From a virus, in IMG/VR virus record IMGVR_UViG_3300003690_000218, positions 1 to 42,233 of that record: a DNA stretch of 42,233 nucleotides; one strand, 5' to 3'. Below the pieces are notes generated by a model. It did not search any database. It was not told where the DNA came from and saw only the letters and a list, made by a program, of their open reading frames with translations. A program made the position numbers and the translations under genes. Shown one piece after another: positions 1 to 8,264 of the stretch; the first letter of the stretch is position 1; each line of letters starts with the position of its first letter.

Positions 1-514
1 AAGCGCCGATAGCGATATTAAAATAGTGGGCATCCGCATCTGCTGTATCCCAGAGCAACTTTGTATCCTGACCGTCTCCGAATCGAATGGCGATGTCATC
101 ATTCATGTCGATCACTGATGCACCCCCGCCGCCTCCTGCAGAAATGTCCGTGCCGTTCCACGTCAGGGCTCCAGCTACGTTATACAACTTGTCAGTGGTC
201 GTTCCCGGTGCAGCGATCTGTCCCATGTGGAGACGGCCTGTCAACTCAAGCTGTTCGTCAGGATCGGTGAGGCCCAACCCCAAATTTCCACCAGTGACGT
301 ACAGACTCGCGGGGAATATATTGCGAAGTCCAGCCGTTCCTGCCGTGGTGACCTGAGTGACGTTTCCAGTCTCGTCCTCGAGGAAGAACTCGTTTCCCGA
401 TCCCGTATCTTTCCAGTATGCCTGACCAAGATTGATGACACTCGCCGGATCGCTTGCCAAGTCATATTGTTTTAGAGGAGTGATTCCCGGTCCTTGTGGT
501 GATCCGAATCCCAT
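1..514 (-). CDS. Tail-fibre-like virion protein, truncated by window edge
   Basis: The frame starts at an ATG at 514 behind GGAGGAG and runs open off the left edge, giving 171 visible residues. The visible part is glycine-rich with phrases such as GGNLGLGLTDPDEQLELTG, GALTWNGTDI and IRFGDGQDTKLLWDTADAD. These are typical of beta-rich phage tail-fibre or appendage proteins that wrap simple repeats (family knowledge, no domain proved). The start overlaps the stop of the upstream gene (TAATG). Joining the right end of the window to the left end would add only WSRL and a stop that overlaps the connector start as ATGA. The protein is therefore either about 175 residues long or really truncated here. 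Confidence 0.6.
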   Translation of the reverse strand, partial: MGFGSPQGPGITPLKQYDLASDPASVINLGQAYWKDTGSGNEFFLEDETGNVTQVTTAGTAGLRNIFPASLYVTGGNLGLGLTDPDEQLELTGRLHMGQIAAPGTTTDKLYNVAGALTWNGTDISAGGGGGASVIDMNDDIAIRFGDGQDTKLLWDTADADAHYFNIAIGA

Positions 515-855
515 TAGATTACTCCTCCCAGAATCTCGTCCATTTGTAGAACGTCGATCTGTCCGTCCGTTTCCACTTGGAAATTGTACGTCTGTCCAGA
601 GACGCAGCCGAAGACAAACGTGTTCAACGTGCCGGCCAGAATAGGGATGTTGTTGTTAAGCGCACACGTCTGGGTGGTGTCGCCCGTTTTCTTTACCATC
701 ACATTCAAGACGCTTGCCGTCGTAACCTGTACCGTGACGCGAAAACACGACACCCCATAAGTTGGCGTGATGTCAGATCCGAGGATATCAGTGTTCGCGC
801 CGGGCGCCGATCCTTCGTGGATCGCGGCATGGTTGATAATATTGTCAGCGGCCAT
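514..855 (-). CDS. Small beta-rich virion protein
   Basis: A 113-residue protein with a clear AAGGAG site before the ATG. It starts MAADNIINHAAIHEGSAPG and then shows alternating hydrophobic and polar segments rich in Thr, Val and Gly, as expected for a small beta-sandwich. It has no signal peptide and no membrane segment. It lies downstream of the capsid genes and directly before the fibre-like gene, so a minor virion, decoration or tail-adaptor role is inferred from position only. The family was not recognised. Confidence 0.6.
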   Translation of the reverse strand: MAADNIINHAAIHEGSAPGANTDILGSDITPTYGVSCFRVTVQVTTASVLNVMVKKTGDTTQTCALNNNIPILAGTLNTFVFGCVSGQTYNFQVETDGQIDVLQMDEILGGVI

Positions 856-867
856 GTTTTCTTCTCC

Positions 868-2142
868 TTATGTGGGATCAGCCCAAGTGACAGAGCCGCC
901 GGTGGCATGAGGAAGGTAACGGCCCATCAGCCGCCAGAACCAGTACTGGTTTACCGATTCAGTTGCGGAATCCGTCCAAGTGAAAATATCGTCCTTGAGG
1001 AAATTGGTCGGTCCATCGACGGGGCAGTAATACAGGCCGTCGAAAGATTGGAAGGGCGTGAAGATCACATCGTCGATCAGGACGCTCCCGGTGCTGTAGC
1101 TTGACAACTCGATCTTCAACTGCATGGCAGAGGCTGTGGTGTTGAAGTCTTTGAACCATGAGTTGCATCCTATTGGAATATTCAACTTGTTCCAGCCGGT
1201 CTGGGCGCTCAACGCCACGGTGGCAGTCACACCGCCAAGCGTAAGCGTCAGCGTTCCGTCTCCACTTCCGACCTGTCGGTTGTAGTAGAGATGGCAGACG
1301 TAGGGGACTTCCGGATTCAGCGTGATGTTCTGTGTGCTGAATAACTGTAGGACGCTGTTGTTTCCCGTGAACTTCAAACTCGCCGGGTTGCCGCCATCGC
1401 TTGGGTCGTCCCGGTAGTAGTTCGTCTGGTCAATCTCGGCGTTTCCTATCGTTGCCGTTGTCCAACTGGTGATGGCAGTCGGGACGGATGTCGTTCCGGA
1501 AAAGTTCGTGAAGCTGGCGTTGGCAACCTGTGAGTCTCTGGCCGATACGCATCGGAGAGTGCCCATCTTGCCGCTTCCGATCAGCTTTACGGAATCCTTC
1601 GCCGGGTCGACGCCGTGGAACTGGAACTGTTCCTCCGAAGCCGTTGCGCCTGAAAACTCGTCGGCAACGCATTCAGCCGTCTTCAGTTCCGGAAAGGTGT
1701 TCTCGATTGCAAGATCATTCTCATCCTTATTGAGACGGATGATCTCGCCGTTTCCGGTGTTGCTTCCACCCGCCGAAGGACTGCCGAAGGTGAATCCCCG
1801 GCTTGCAATAAACTGGCTGTTTGCAATCATATAATCGTACAGACGGGTCATCAGGGTCTGCGGATCTGTCTCCGGAGCATTAATCGCTTGGCCCATCGTG
1901 ACGATCAACGGTGCGAGCGTTCCCACCGCGGCGTTAAGGGCGACATTCAGGGCCGCTCTGGTGCCGTCGAGTCCCGCAATGATGGAACCCTCGTAGTCGC
2001 TTTCAAGGGATGCCAGAAACGTGTCCTGATTGGCAATGAAGTTGGTGCTGGACGTGGTGTTCAGGTACTCGTTCAGATTCAGTTGAATCCGCATCATGTT
2101 GGAAATCTGAGTCTGAACTTCGCTGACGGTCGGTGTCGGCAT
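868..2142 (-). CDS. Virion structural protein with helical N-terminus and jelly-roll-like C-terminus
   Basis: A 424-residue protein whose start is supported by AAGGAG 7 bases upstream. Residues 1-110 look alpha-helical (QTQISNMMRIQLNLNEYL, then an Ala-rich stretch). Residues about 180-370 are Thr/Ser/Asn-rich and resemble a carbohydrate-binding-module-like beta fold, ending in a phrase such as GSVLIDDVIFTPF that is common at the end of CBM-type jelly rolls. The order suggests a virion-anchored module with a sugar-binding-like domain, for instance a capsid-surface or neck appendage. This is inference from composition and position in the late operon; no catalytic residues are evident. Confidence 0.6.
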   Translation of the reverse strand: MPTPTVSEVQTQISNMMRIQLNLNEYLNTTSSTNFIANQDTFLASLESDYEGSIIAGLDGTRAALNVALNAAVGTLAPLIVTMGQAINAPETDPQTLMTRLYDYMIANSQFIASRGFTFGSPSAGGSNTGNGEIIRLNKDENDLAIENTFPELKTAECVADEFSGATASEEQFQFHGVDPAKDSVKLIGSGKMGTLRCVSARDSQVANASFTNFSGTTSVPTAITSWTTATIGNAEIDQTNYYRDDPSDGGNPASLKFTGNNSVLQLFSTQNITLNPEVPYVCHLYYNRQVGSGDGTLTLTLGGVTATVALSAQTGWNKLNIPIGCNSWFKDFNTTASAMQLKIELSSYSTGSVLIDDVIFTPFQSFDGLYYCPVDGPTNFLKDDIFTWTDSATESVNQYWFWRLMGRYLPHATGGSVTWADPT

Positions 2143-2168
2143 TACCGGGCTCCTTAATTGCCCAGCTC

Positions 2169-2720
2169 CTACACCATCGGCTCAGGAGCTGATTCTCGCC
2201 AGTTGTGCGGCAGGTTCTTCCCGCCGATAATCTGCATATATACAAACTCGCCAAGCGGTCGGTCGAGGTTGCTGACGGAGTAGCGGGGGTCGTCGATGTT
2301 GAGAATCATCGGCTTGTTCCCAGCCTTTCTCAGAATCTTTTTCCCGACTGACTCGGAGATGAAAGTGATATCTTCCGGGCTCAACGTGACCACCTTGCCA
2401 CTTAACTTGTCCCGTCCGGTCACCTTCTTGTTCTCGTCGCGGACGAGCCTCTCGACGAACCGGGGGAAATCCCGGCCGCCGGCATGGACCGTCCAGAATG
2501 GGCACTCCTCGGTTACGCCCATCCAGACCTCGTACCGGGTTTCTGATTTCTTCTTGTCAAGGGTGATCTGAGTCGATTCCGGCGCCTTGATCGCCCCGGT
2601 TTCGGTTGCCTCGGTCGGCATCACCGGAGCCTTGACCACGGCCCTCTTGGCTTTCGCCTTCTTCTTCGCGGGGACCTTGGGCTCCGCCGTCGCCACAGGA
2701 TTCACTTTTTCATCAGTCAT
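2169..2720 (-). CDS. Hypothetical protein after the capsid gene, basic N-terminus
   Basis: I chose the ATG at 2720 because GGAG lies 7 bases upstream; an in-frame GTG at 2744 has no such site. The product is about 183 residues. The N-terminal 60 residues are low-complexity and Lys/Ala-rich (AKKKAKAKRAVVKAP), followed by a compact domain containing MGVTEECPFWTVHAGGRDFPRF. The gene sits immediately downstream of the capsid gene, a common place for neck, decoration or completion proteins. The family was not recognised. The basic tail could touch DNA or acidic capsid surfaces, but that is speculation. Confidence 0.55.
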   Translation of the reverse strand: MTDEKVNPVATAEPKVPAKKKAKAKRAVVKAPVMPTEATETGAIKAPESTQITLDKKKSETRYEVWMGVTEECPFWTVHAGGRDFPRFVERLVRDENKKVTGRDKLSGKVVTLSPEDITFISESVGKKILRKAGNKPMILNIDDPRYSVSNLDRPLGEFVYMQIIGGKNLPHNWRESAPEPMV

Positions 2721-2769
2721 CTTTTTTCTCCGACTAACGGGCACACCCCGGAGGGCATGGTTGGAAAAA

Positions 2770-3685
2770 CTAGTTATTCACTTTGACGCACTGGTAGGGA
2801 AGCATGAGGCCATAGCCCTCACGGCTGTCCCACTGCACCCCTTCGATCTTCGTCGCCCGGGCTTCGTCCGAGTTGTCGACGTTCGAGTAGGCTTCCCGGA
2901 GCGGCCGGCGGATCTGCTGGAAGACCGGCTTGTACGGGGCTCCCTTGGCGAAGATGTACCAGTCATTGCCAGAGAGCCGCTGGGTCGCCCACAAGTCCAG
3001 CTTGAGGCCGGACTCGAGGATGATGTTTGTGACCGCGGCACTGCCGTCGAGCGTCCGGGACTGGATGAACGCCTCGCGGAAGACCTCGTCATTTCCAACC
3101 GCGTAGACGAGCTGGAAGCCCGCGTCGAGCACCGAGTCGTCCCAGAGGGGCTGTCCTTCCGTGTCCTGAAAACTCCGCATGACTTCCATCGACCCGAAGG
3201 CATCCGCCCGGACCGCGGCGCTGGAAGCAACCGGAGAACATGGACGCGCCATCGGGCGCATTCGGGATTGCGGGGAGTAACTCTGTCGACGCGGCGGCTG
3301 TTAGTATTTGGAACCAAACCCTTTCCGGGAGGGTGGCAAAATTTGCCCCGGCATCCCGGGCTCTCTGCATCAGGGAGCGCGTCTGGTCGTCCTCACGGTC
3401 GTTTTCGTGCCATTCGACCCTGATGGCCCAGTCGCGATTTTCCACGTTGAACTGGACGCTCTCGAACGCATCACGCGGGATCGCGTCGCCTCTTTTCCAT
3501 AATCTTGGAAAAGGCGCGGTCTCGAAATACGCATAGAGTTCGATTAATTTATCGCTGGGAATTCCCATGTCCATCACGTTGGACAGACGCTCCTTGGAAG
3601 CGTTGTAGGCGCTCTTGTAGGCATCTGCGAAGTCGGAGCGAATGCCAGCGGTTAAGGTATTCGCGGTAACGATCTGTCCGGGCAT
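2770..3685 (-). CDS. Major capsid protein, Mu gpT-like, interrupted by a frameshift
   Basis: The gene starts at 3685 behind AAAGGAG. The first frame gives a gpT-like N-terminal half (FPRLWKRGDAIPRDAFESVQ, VEWHENDREDDQTRSLMQRA, then PDGASMFSG). The homologous reading then continues in the +1 frame from about 3235 (VASSAAVRADAFGSMEVMRS, FQDTEGQPLWDDSVLDAG) to the stop at 2770. The length of 916 bases is not a multiple of three. The switch falls between MFS and VASSAAVRAD, where I recall that related proteins carry an extra Gly/Asn-rich stretch, so a small out-of-frame deletion or assembly collapse is likely. There is no canonical slippery heptamer. Position after the decoration gene fits a capsid subunit. 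Confidence 0.75.
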
Positions 3686-3711
3686 ATTCTATCTCCTTTG
3701 TTAGCTATTTG

Positions 3712-4149
3712 TTAGAACTGGAGGGTCATGTACTCAGTCGGAGTAAACAGGTCGATGTCACAGGTGGTGGAACTGTACCACCGGCTAACCCTGCCAACAG
3801 CATTCACGTTGGAAGTTGACGACAGGGTAAACGTGTTGTCGTCGGTAGCATAGCACAGGATACCAACGTCCGTCTGACTACTCGCATTGACGATAGTCGC
3901 TTTCTTCAGAATCATTCCCGAAGTGTTGACCTCCGCTTCGGGGACCGGGGACGCGGAAGTATCGCCAGTTACCTGCCTCATGCAGACCCCGACAAAGTTG
4001 TTCCCGGTAGTGTCGGCCCACGGCACTGCGTACCCAGCCGAGTCGATTCCGATCAGGGCCCCGGCGTACAAAATGTCGCCATTGACGGCAGGGACCGCTT
4101 GGATAACATCGGACGCGGATTCGTAAATAAAGTCAGCAGAAAGCGCCAT
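3712..4149 (-). CDS. Capsid decoration/cement protein, DUF2190-like
   Basis: A 145-residue protein starting behind AAAGGAG at 4149. Its beta-rich pattern (ILYAGALIGIDSAGYAVPWA, then FVGVCMRQV) matches the small capsid cement proteins of the DUF2190 type, which usually sit between the protease/scaffold gene and the major capsid gene, as here. The length is normal for the family. It would bind the outside of the capsid shell and stabilise it. Assignment rests on pattern and gene order rather than on any catalytic motif. Confidence 0.65.
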   Translation of the reverse strand: MALSADFIYESASDVIQAVPAVNGDILYAGALIGIDSAGYAVPWADTTGNNFVGVCMRQVTGDTSASPVPEAEVNTSGMILKKATIVNASSQTDVGILCYATDDNTFTLSSTSNVNAVGRVSRWYSSTTCDIDLFTPTEYMTLQF

Positions 4150-4163
4150 GGTTATGCTCCTTT

Positions 4164-4847
4164 TTAATTTTCGGTTTCCATACTTGTCTGGATAAATGCC
4201 TCACGGCTCGAGTGGATCACGCCACGCGATTCGAGTTCGTCGTACATTTTCGACGCTTCCCGCGCCTTGGCGAGGACTTCCGGCCCCTGCTCCCCGAACT
4301 TCATCACTTCCGGTTTCTCATGCTGACCGAGTCCCGCCTGATATTCCTCAAAGGTGGCCGGGGGCGTCATGGGAACCGAGTTCTTGAAGGACTCGACAAA
4401 GGTGTCAACCGCCTTCTTGGGATCCCGGGAATTTTCCGCGATCGAGAAGATCTGGGATTTCAGGTTCTCGTCCGCGGCGAGGCCTTCGAGCTGGGCGTAG
4501 CCGACGTCAACCAGACTGACGAGCTGTGCCTTTCGCTTCGTCTTGGCCATCTGGGATTCGAGGGCGGCGACTTTCCCGCTCAGTTTCGCGATCGCGGATC
4601 CACCCTTGAACTCCTCGACGGGAGGCTGTGCCTCTTCGACGGCTTCCTCCACCACGACCTCCTCCTCGCCGGCAGGTTCGACACCCACCGCCGCGGCGAT
4701 CGCCCGGAGAAGATCCGTGATCTCAGCCAGAGGGTCGACCTCTTGGAGCTGGACTTCTTCCTCGTCCTCTTTCTTCACTTCTTCCCGGGTGTCGTCTTCG
4801 ACGATTTTCTCTTCCTCGGGGAGATCTTCCTGTAAATTCTTGGGCAT
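4164..4847 (-). CDS. Probable separate scaffold from an internal in-frame start
   Basis: Inside the protease frame, codon 241 is an ATG preceded by AAGGGAGG with four bases between, a stronger ribosome site than the gene's own start. Translation from here yields 227 residues. They begin MPKNLQEDLPEEEK, continue as an acidic segment, then a predicted coiled coil (SAIAKLSGKVAALESQMAKT), and end with a helical domain. Mu (genes I and Z) and lambda (C and Nu3) use exactly this nested arrangement to make free scaffold. The nested product is inferred from the site and the precedent. Confidence 0.6.
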   Translation of the reverse strand: MPKNLQEDLPEEEKIVEDDTREEVKKEDEEEVQLQEVDPLAEITDLLRAIAAAVGVEPAGEEEVVVEEAVEEAQPPVEEFKGGSAIAKLSGKVAALESQMAKTKRKAQLVSLVDVGYAQLEGLAADENLKSQIFSIAENSRDPKKAVDTFVESFKNSVPMTPPATFEEYQAGLGQHEKPEVMKFGEQGPEVLAKAREASKMYDELESRGVIHSSREAFIQTSMETEN

Positions 4848-5567
4848 TATGCCTCCCTTGAAGCTAAAAAGTATGGCAGATCCCGCCTCGGAATACCGGG
4901 CGGCTACGACTGGTTCTTCTGTCGTGAATTTTTGAGCTTCGCCAGTTTCGCGGCCAAGCGTGAGAAGTGGGAACCTGAAAAACGGAACATCGTCCGCCAG
5001 AAGCGCGAGGCTATTAATTTCGGGATCTTTATCCCAACTGAAGATTTCAACCGATCGATACGGAAGTTCCTTTTTTTGGATGCGTCCGAGAACCTCATCC
5101 CTAACTTCGAGGTCGGCAAATATCGCCCAGATCGTTTTTCCCTCATAATTCATCTCCCGCACCTCGCGGGGCATCACGAATCCGGCCGCCTCGGTGGTTC
5201 CTCCCGCGTCGTGATGAGCGACGTGGAGCGGTGCCTTGTAGCCGTCATTCTCCCACCGGGCTTGCGCCTTGAGAACGGCGGCCTCCATCCATTCCCGGGT
5301 GATCTTCTCCTTGTTTCCCCGTTCTCCCGGGGGAACTTCGGCCATGATTGGGACGTCGTATATGGTGGAGTAGCCTTCCCGGCCCTTGGAATAATCGTGG
5401 GATTGCATCTTTGCTTTCGCTGGAGTGCACTTCTGGATTGCCACGGCGACAGCCTGATCCTGTTTCATACCCTCATCCTTGACGAGGTGACTGACCTTGT
5501 CTGAGATACATTTCTCCTCTTTAGAGGTGAATTTTCGCCGTCCCATGTAGAGAATAATGACAGGCAT
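4164..5567 (-). CDS. Head maturation protease fused to scaffold, Mu gpI-like
   Basis: A 467-residue protein. Residues about 10-50 hold a motif common in phage head proteins (EEKCISDKVSHLVKDEGMKQ, ending with a second Cys). Residues 70-235 resemble the Mu gpI-type prohead protease: a DGYKAPLHVAHHD segment, then GFVMPREVREM, and the typical ELPYRSVEIFSWDKDPEINS followed by VPFFRFPLL. Residues 240-467 are acidic and coiled-coil-like, as in scaffolds. It should cleave and help shape the procapsid. Neither the first ATG nor the one seven codons later has a good ribosome site, so the exact start is unsure. Catalytic residues were not assigned. Confidence 0.65.
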   Translation of the reverse strand: MPVIILYMGRRKFTSKEEKCISDKVSHLVKDEGMKQDQAVAVAIQKCTPAKAKMQSHDYSKGREGYSTIYDVPIMAEVPPGERGNKEKITREWMEAAVLKAQARWENDGYKAPLHVAHHDAGGTTEAAGFVMPREVREMNYEGKTIWAIFADLEVRDEVLGRIQKKELPYRSVEIFSWDKDPEINSLALLADDVPFFRFPLLTLGRETGEAQKFTTEEPVVAARYSEAGSAILFSFKGGIMPKNLQEDLPEEEKIVEDDTREEVKKEDEEEVQLQEVDPLAEITDLLRAIAAAVGVEPAGEEEVVVEEAVEEAQPPVEEFKGGSAIAKLSGKVAALESQMAKTKRKAQLVSLVDVGYAQLEGLAADENLKSQIFSIAENSRDPKKAVDTFVESFKNSVPMTPPATFEEYQAGLGQHEKPEVMKFGEQGPEVLAKAREASKMYDELESRGVIHSSREAFIQTSMETEN

Positions 5568-5639
5568 ACGGATGGAGGGGAAGGGATGGCGCCGGTTTCC
5601 AGAAAGAAATTGCGAAGAAACGCGAAAATCACGCGAATC

Positions 5640-5825
5640 CTACTTCTTTTTCTGGTTCTGGCTCTGGCGCTGGTCGCGCATCTCTTCCTTGAGAGAGCCA
5701 CAGAGGACAGACCGGATGAAGCCGGCCTTCGTCTGTCCCTCGTTCTCGGCCCGGCCCCGGAGGGCTTCATACATCGGCCGGCTCACGGGAAGGCTCATTT
5801 TGATCCACTTGCTTTTGACAACCAT
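5640..5825 (-). CDS. Ribbon-helix-helix (CopG/Arc-like) small protein
   Basis: A 61-residue basic protein; the ATG at 5825 is chosen because of AAAGGGGG just upstream, rather than an ATG 7 codons earlier. The sequence WIKMSLPVSRPMYEALRGRA, then EGQTKAGFIRSVL, fits the ribbon-helix-helix pattern: one beta strand, then two helices with a conserved G-x-S/T-x-A-like turn. Such proteins bind DNA as dimers. It lies between the minor head gene and the protease gene, an odd site for a regulator, so it may control late genes or be a candidate binder of the dispersed operator (inference). Confidence 0.55.
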   Translation of the reverse strand: MVVKSKWIKMSLPVSRPMYEALRGRAENEGQTKAGFIRSVLCGSLKEEMRDQRQSQNQKKK

Positions 5826-5835
5826 GGTTCCCCCT

Positions 5836-6762
5836 TTACCCTGCAAGAAATTTTGCGTCCGGTCCCGCCAAGAAAAATCCCGGCGGCGGTTCCTTCGTTA
5901 CCGCTCCACTCGAAAGTTTCCAGCCCCGGCTCACCTCCCCTCCCGGTGAAATCAGCCCGTACTCATCGAGTGTGAACTTGTCCATCATCACCACCGTACA
6001 ACGACAGTTGAATCCCAGCGGAGGCTTGAGCTTCTTCCAGATCGGATCGTTCGTTCCCGCGATCAATCCTTCCGCGGCCTTGTGATTCGGCCGCGTCACG
6101 GGATCGAGTAACGCGGAATACATCATTCCTCCGATCACTTCCGCAATCTCCGGATCGTTCGCCTCTTGGAAGCGGCCCTCGACGTAACTTTGTGTCAGGT
6201 TTGTCCGGTAAACAGTCTCCGCGTATGCCTCCGTAAATTCGCTCAACGCGGCCATCATTTGGGAGGCGTCGATTATATCTCTCCCCGCTTTCATCGACTT
6301 CACAATCAGATCCTGCACTTTCCTCGTCAACACCGCGTTGGTGGTCTTCGCGAGGGCGAAAGAATGGGCTCCGACATACAGCCGTTGAGCTTCCATCCAG
6401 CCAAGTTTCAACTGGTCACCGTAGACGGGCCGGGAAAGGAGATCGAAGACCGCCGTCTCGTAGGTCACGGTGGGGATGACAGGTTGTTGCTCCCCCTCGG
6501 CAAAGAGAAACGCGCGACGATACGGTTGGTCACGTTTCTTGTATTGCTCGAATTCCAGCAGTGCCCGGCGGCGTCCCAACAGGTTCGCCAAGACGTTCGA
6601 GTCACCGATCAACGTGGAGAGCTTCTTGAGTGCCTCCTCCTCATGGAACATATTATTCGACAGCTTCGCCTTCAAAAGATTCCGGATCGCTTTCGCGTAA
6701 AGCCGTGGCGAATGATGAAGGAGTTTGTATTGCTCCTTGAGTGGTGATTCGACCCGACTCAT
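5836..6762 (-). CDS. Minor head/morphogenesis protein, MuF/SPP1 gp7 family
   Basis: A 308-residue protein with the classic MuF signature in its C-terminal half: ETVYRTNLTQSYVEGRF, then ALLDPVTRPNHKAAEGLI, then KPPLGFNCRCTVVMM. The family is packaged in the head and associates with the portal; some members are injected with DNA. Its start overlaps the stop of the zeta-like gene by ATGA, so the two are probably translationally coupled. MuF domains are often fused to toxin domains; here the toxins are separate neighbouring genes. Confidence 0.88.
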   Translation of the reverse strand: MSRVESPLKEQYKLLHHSPRLYAKAIRNLLKAKLSNNMFHEEEALKKLSTLIGDSNVLANLLGRRRALLEFEQYKKRDQPYRRAFLFAEGEQQPVIPTVTYETAVFDLLSRPVYGDQLKLGWMEAQRLYVGAHSFALAKTTNAVLTRKVQDLIVKSMKAGRDIIDASQMMAALSEFTEAYAETVYRTNLTQSYVEGRFQEANDPEIAEVIGGMMYSALLDPVTRPNHKAAEGLIAGTNDPIWKKLKPPLGFNCRCTVVMMDKFTLDEYGLISPGGEVSRGWKLSSGAVTKEPPPGFFLAGPDAKFLAG

Positions 6763-8264
6763 TCCATTTCCCTCGGTTTCTCGAGCGGTTCCTTCTTCTT
6801 CATCGGCGTGATCTTGGGCTCGTCGCTCTTCTTCTCTGCGAAGGGCCCTGTTTTCTCCCGCTTCATTTTGTCAATCACGAAGCTCGTAAGGTAATCGCTC
6901 ACATCCCACATATTTTCCGGCTTGATGTCGCCGTGATCCCACATATCGAATCCGGCCGCGACTCTGGCCTTCTCCCGTTCCATCGTTTCCTTGTCGTGGT
7001 GAACGGTAATGTCCTTTCCCTCTTTGCCCTTCTTCTCCTCTTTTTCCATGAAATTACTCCTCTCTGAACATCCTATGTAACTCTCGTCGACGCAAACATC
7101 TTCGATCTGCACCGCCGGCTCCCCGTGGGGTTGATCGGTGTTCCATCGACTATGCCGCTTCACAGCCCCGTGGCCTTTTAACAGTTCGTAGGTTCGCTGG
7201 GGATTGTGGTCGATGGCCTCAAGTACCATCAACGGGTGTACGAATCGAAAAGTTCGATTTCCATCGGCATCCACTTCGTTCATGAAACGATGATGAACCC
7301 GTTCCGCCGCCGATCGTCCGGGAACGTCCGCCAAGTGAAACTCCACGTCATATCCTGCATCGGCCAGTGCATCGAGTTGCTTGGCGATCTTGTCCGCATC
7401 GCGGCCTGTCTGGTCGAGGGTGATGTTATATTCGCCTTCAACGGCCTCCTCGTACATTGATACAGCCATGGTCGAGCTTTCATTGTGGAGTACACCCGCA
7501 TTCATACCATTGTAGGGTGGATCAGTCATGACGAATTTAAAGTCATCGGCGTTGACAACCACCGAATCTTTTACCGATTTCAACATCGGTATAACCTTCG
7601 AGGTCTTGCCGGCACCGGAAGGACCGAGAAGGATCACCGCCCGGGGACGTGTTCCGGGCTTGGCCTTGGCTTCGTTCCGGAGCTTGTGAGTCTCCGGAAG
7701 AGCGTCTTTCCATTTCTCCCACTTGGCTTTCCTATCCTCATCCCACACGGTTATCTCTTCTTCTGTGCCGTCTGGGAGGGTGATTGTCTCCTTGTGTGAA
7801 TACTTGTCACTCGTCGGGGGAGTCTCGATCTGGGCAAGGGCTTTCTGTACATCCGGATTCTTTTCTTGCTCTGCCCACCAATCATAATCTGCCTGAGTAG
7901 GTTTTTCTGACCCCTCTTTTATACGGGCCCACATTCCATCAAAACTTTTTTTATATGTTTCCGTCACATACTCGGGAGAAGCCTTCGTGGGTTTCTCTTC
8001 CTTCGGCTTCGCCTCTCTCTTCGGGCCAGCCTCCTTACTCGCCGGGATACAGCCGGAACTCTTGGCAGTTTCGCCACGCTTGCACGGGCCACCGCGATCG
8101 AACTTCCATGTGAACGTGGCCGCCGGCTTGGCTGTCGCCTTCATGGCGGTGACCGGCGTTCCCTTGAGCTTCGCGTCCGGGCGTTTCAGGATCCGGACAA
8201 ACTGTGCCGGCTGGGAAAACCGTTGTGCCCGGATTTCCTGTTTCTCTAGGTCTTCCTTTTTCAT
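6759..8264 (-). CDS. Zeta-toxin-like kinase with N-terminal two-cysteine tag, probable virion effector
   Basis: A 501-residue protein. Residues 52-74 contain the tag GGPCKRGETAKSSGCIP, nearly identical in the next gene upstream. A Lys/Glu-rich linker follows. The kinase core has Walker A GPSGAGKT at 214-221, then VVNADDFKF, then HNESSTMA and ITLDQTGRDADKIAKQLDAL, the order seen in zeta toxins, which phosphorylate UDP-N-acetylglucosamine. The last 80 residues are charged and of unknown fold. The gene overlaps both neighbours by ATGA, between the ADP-ribosyltransferase and the MuF gene. No antitoxin is visible, which favours packaging and injection over a classical toxin-antitoxin pair (inference). 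Confidence 0.75.
   Translation of the reverse strand: MKKEDLEKQEIRAQRFSQPAQFVRILKRPDAKLKGTPVTAMKATAKPAATFTWKFDRGGPCKRGETAKSSGCIPASKEAGPKREAKPKEEKPTKASPEYVTETYKKSFDGMWARIKEGSEKPTQADYDWWAEQEKNPDVQKALAQIETPPTSDKYSHKETITLPDGTEEEITVWDEDRKAKWEKWKDALPETHKLRNEAKAKPGTRPRAVILLGPSGAGKTSKVIPMLKSVKDSVVVNADDFKFVMTDPPYNGMNAGVLHNESSTMAVSMYEEAVEGEYNITLDQTGRDADKIAKQLDALADAGYDVEFHLADVPGRSAAERVHHRFMNEVDADGNRTFRFVHPLMVLEAIDHNPQRTYELLKGHGAVKRHSRWNTDQPHGEPAVQIEDVCVDESYIGCSERSNFMEKEEKKGKEGKDITVHHDKETMEREKARVAAGFDMWDHGDIKPENMWDVSDYLTSFVIDKMKREKTGPFAEKKSDEPKITPMKKKEPLEKPREME

Noticed and set aside
3200-3270. Programmed frameshift in the capsid gene
   Set aside because: A +1 shift is needed, no slippery sequence or stop-based recoding site is present, and expected residues seem to be missing.
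2587-3423. Plus-strand frame of 278 codons across the capsid gene
   Set aside because: Antisense to two supported genes, no recognised motif, no ribosome site.
6759-8264. Classical zeta/epsilon toxin-antitoxin pair
   Set aside because: No small epsilon-like antitoxin gene is adjacent; the neighbours are head genes overlapping by ATGA.
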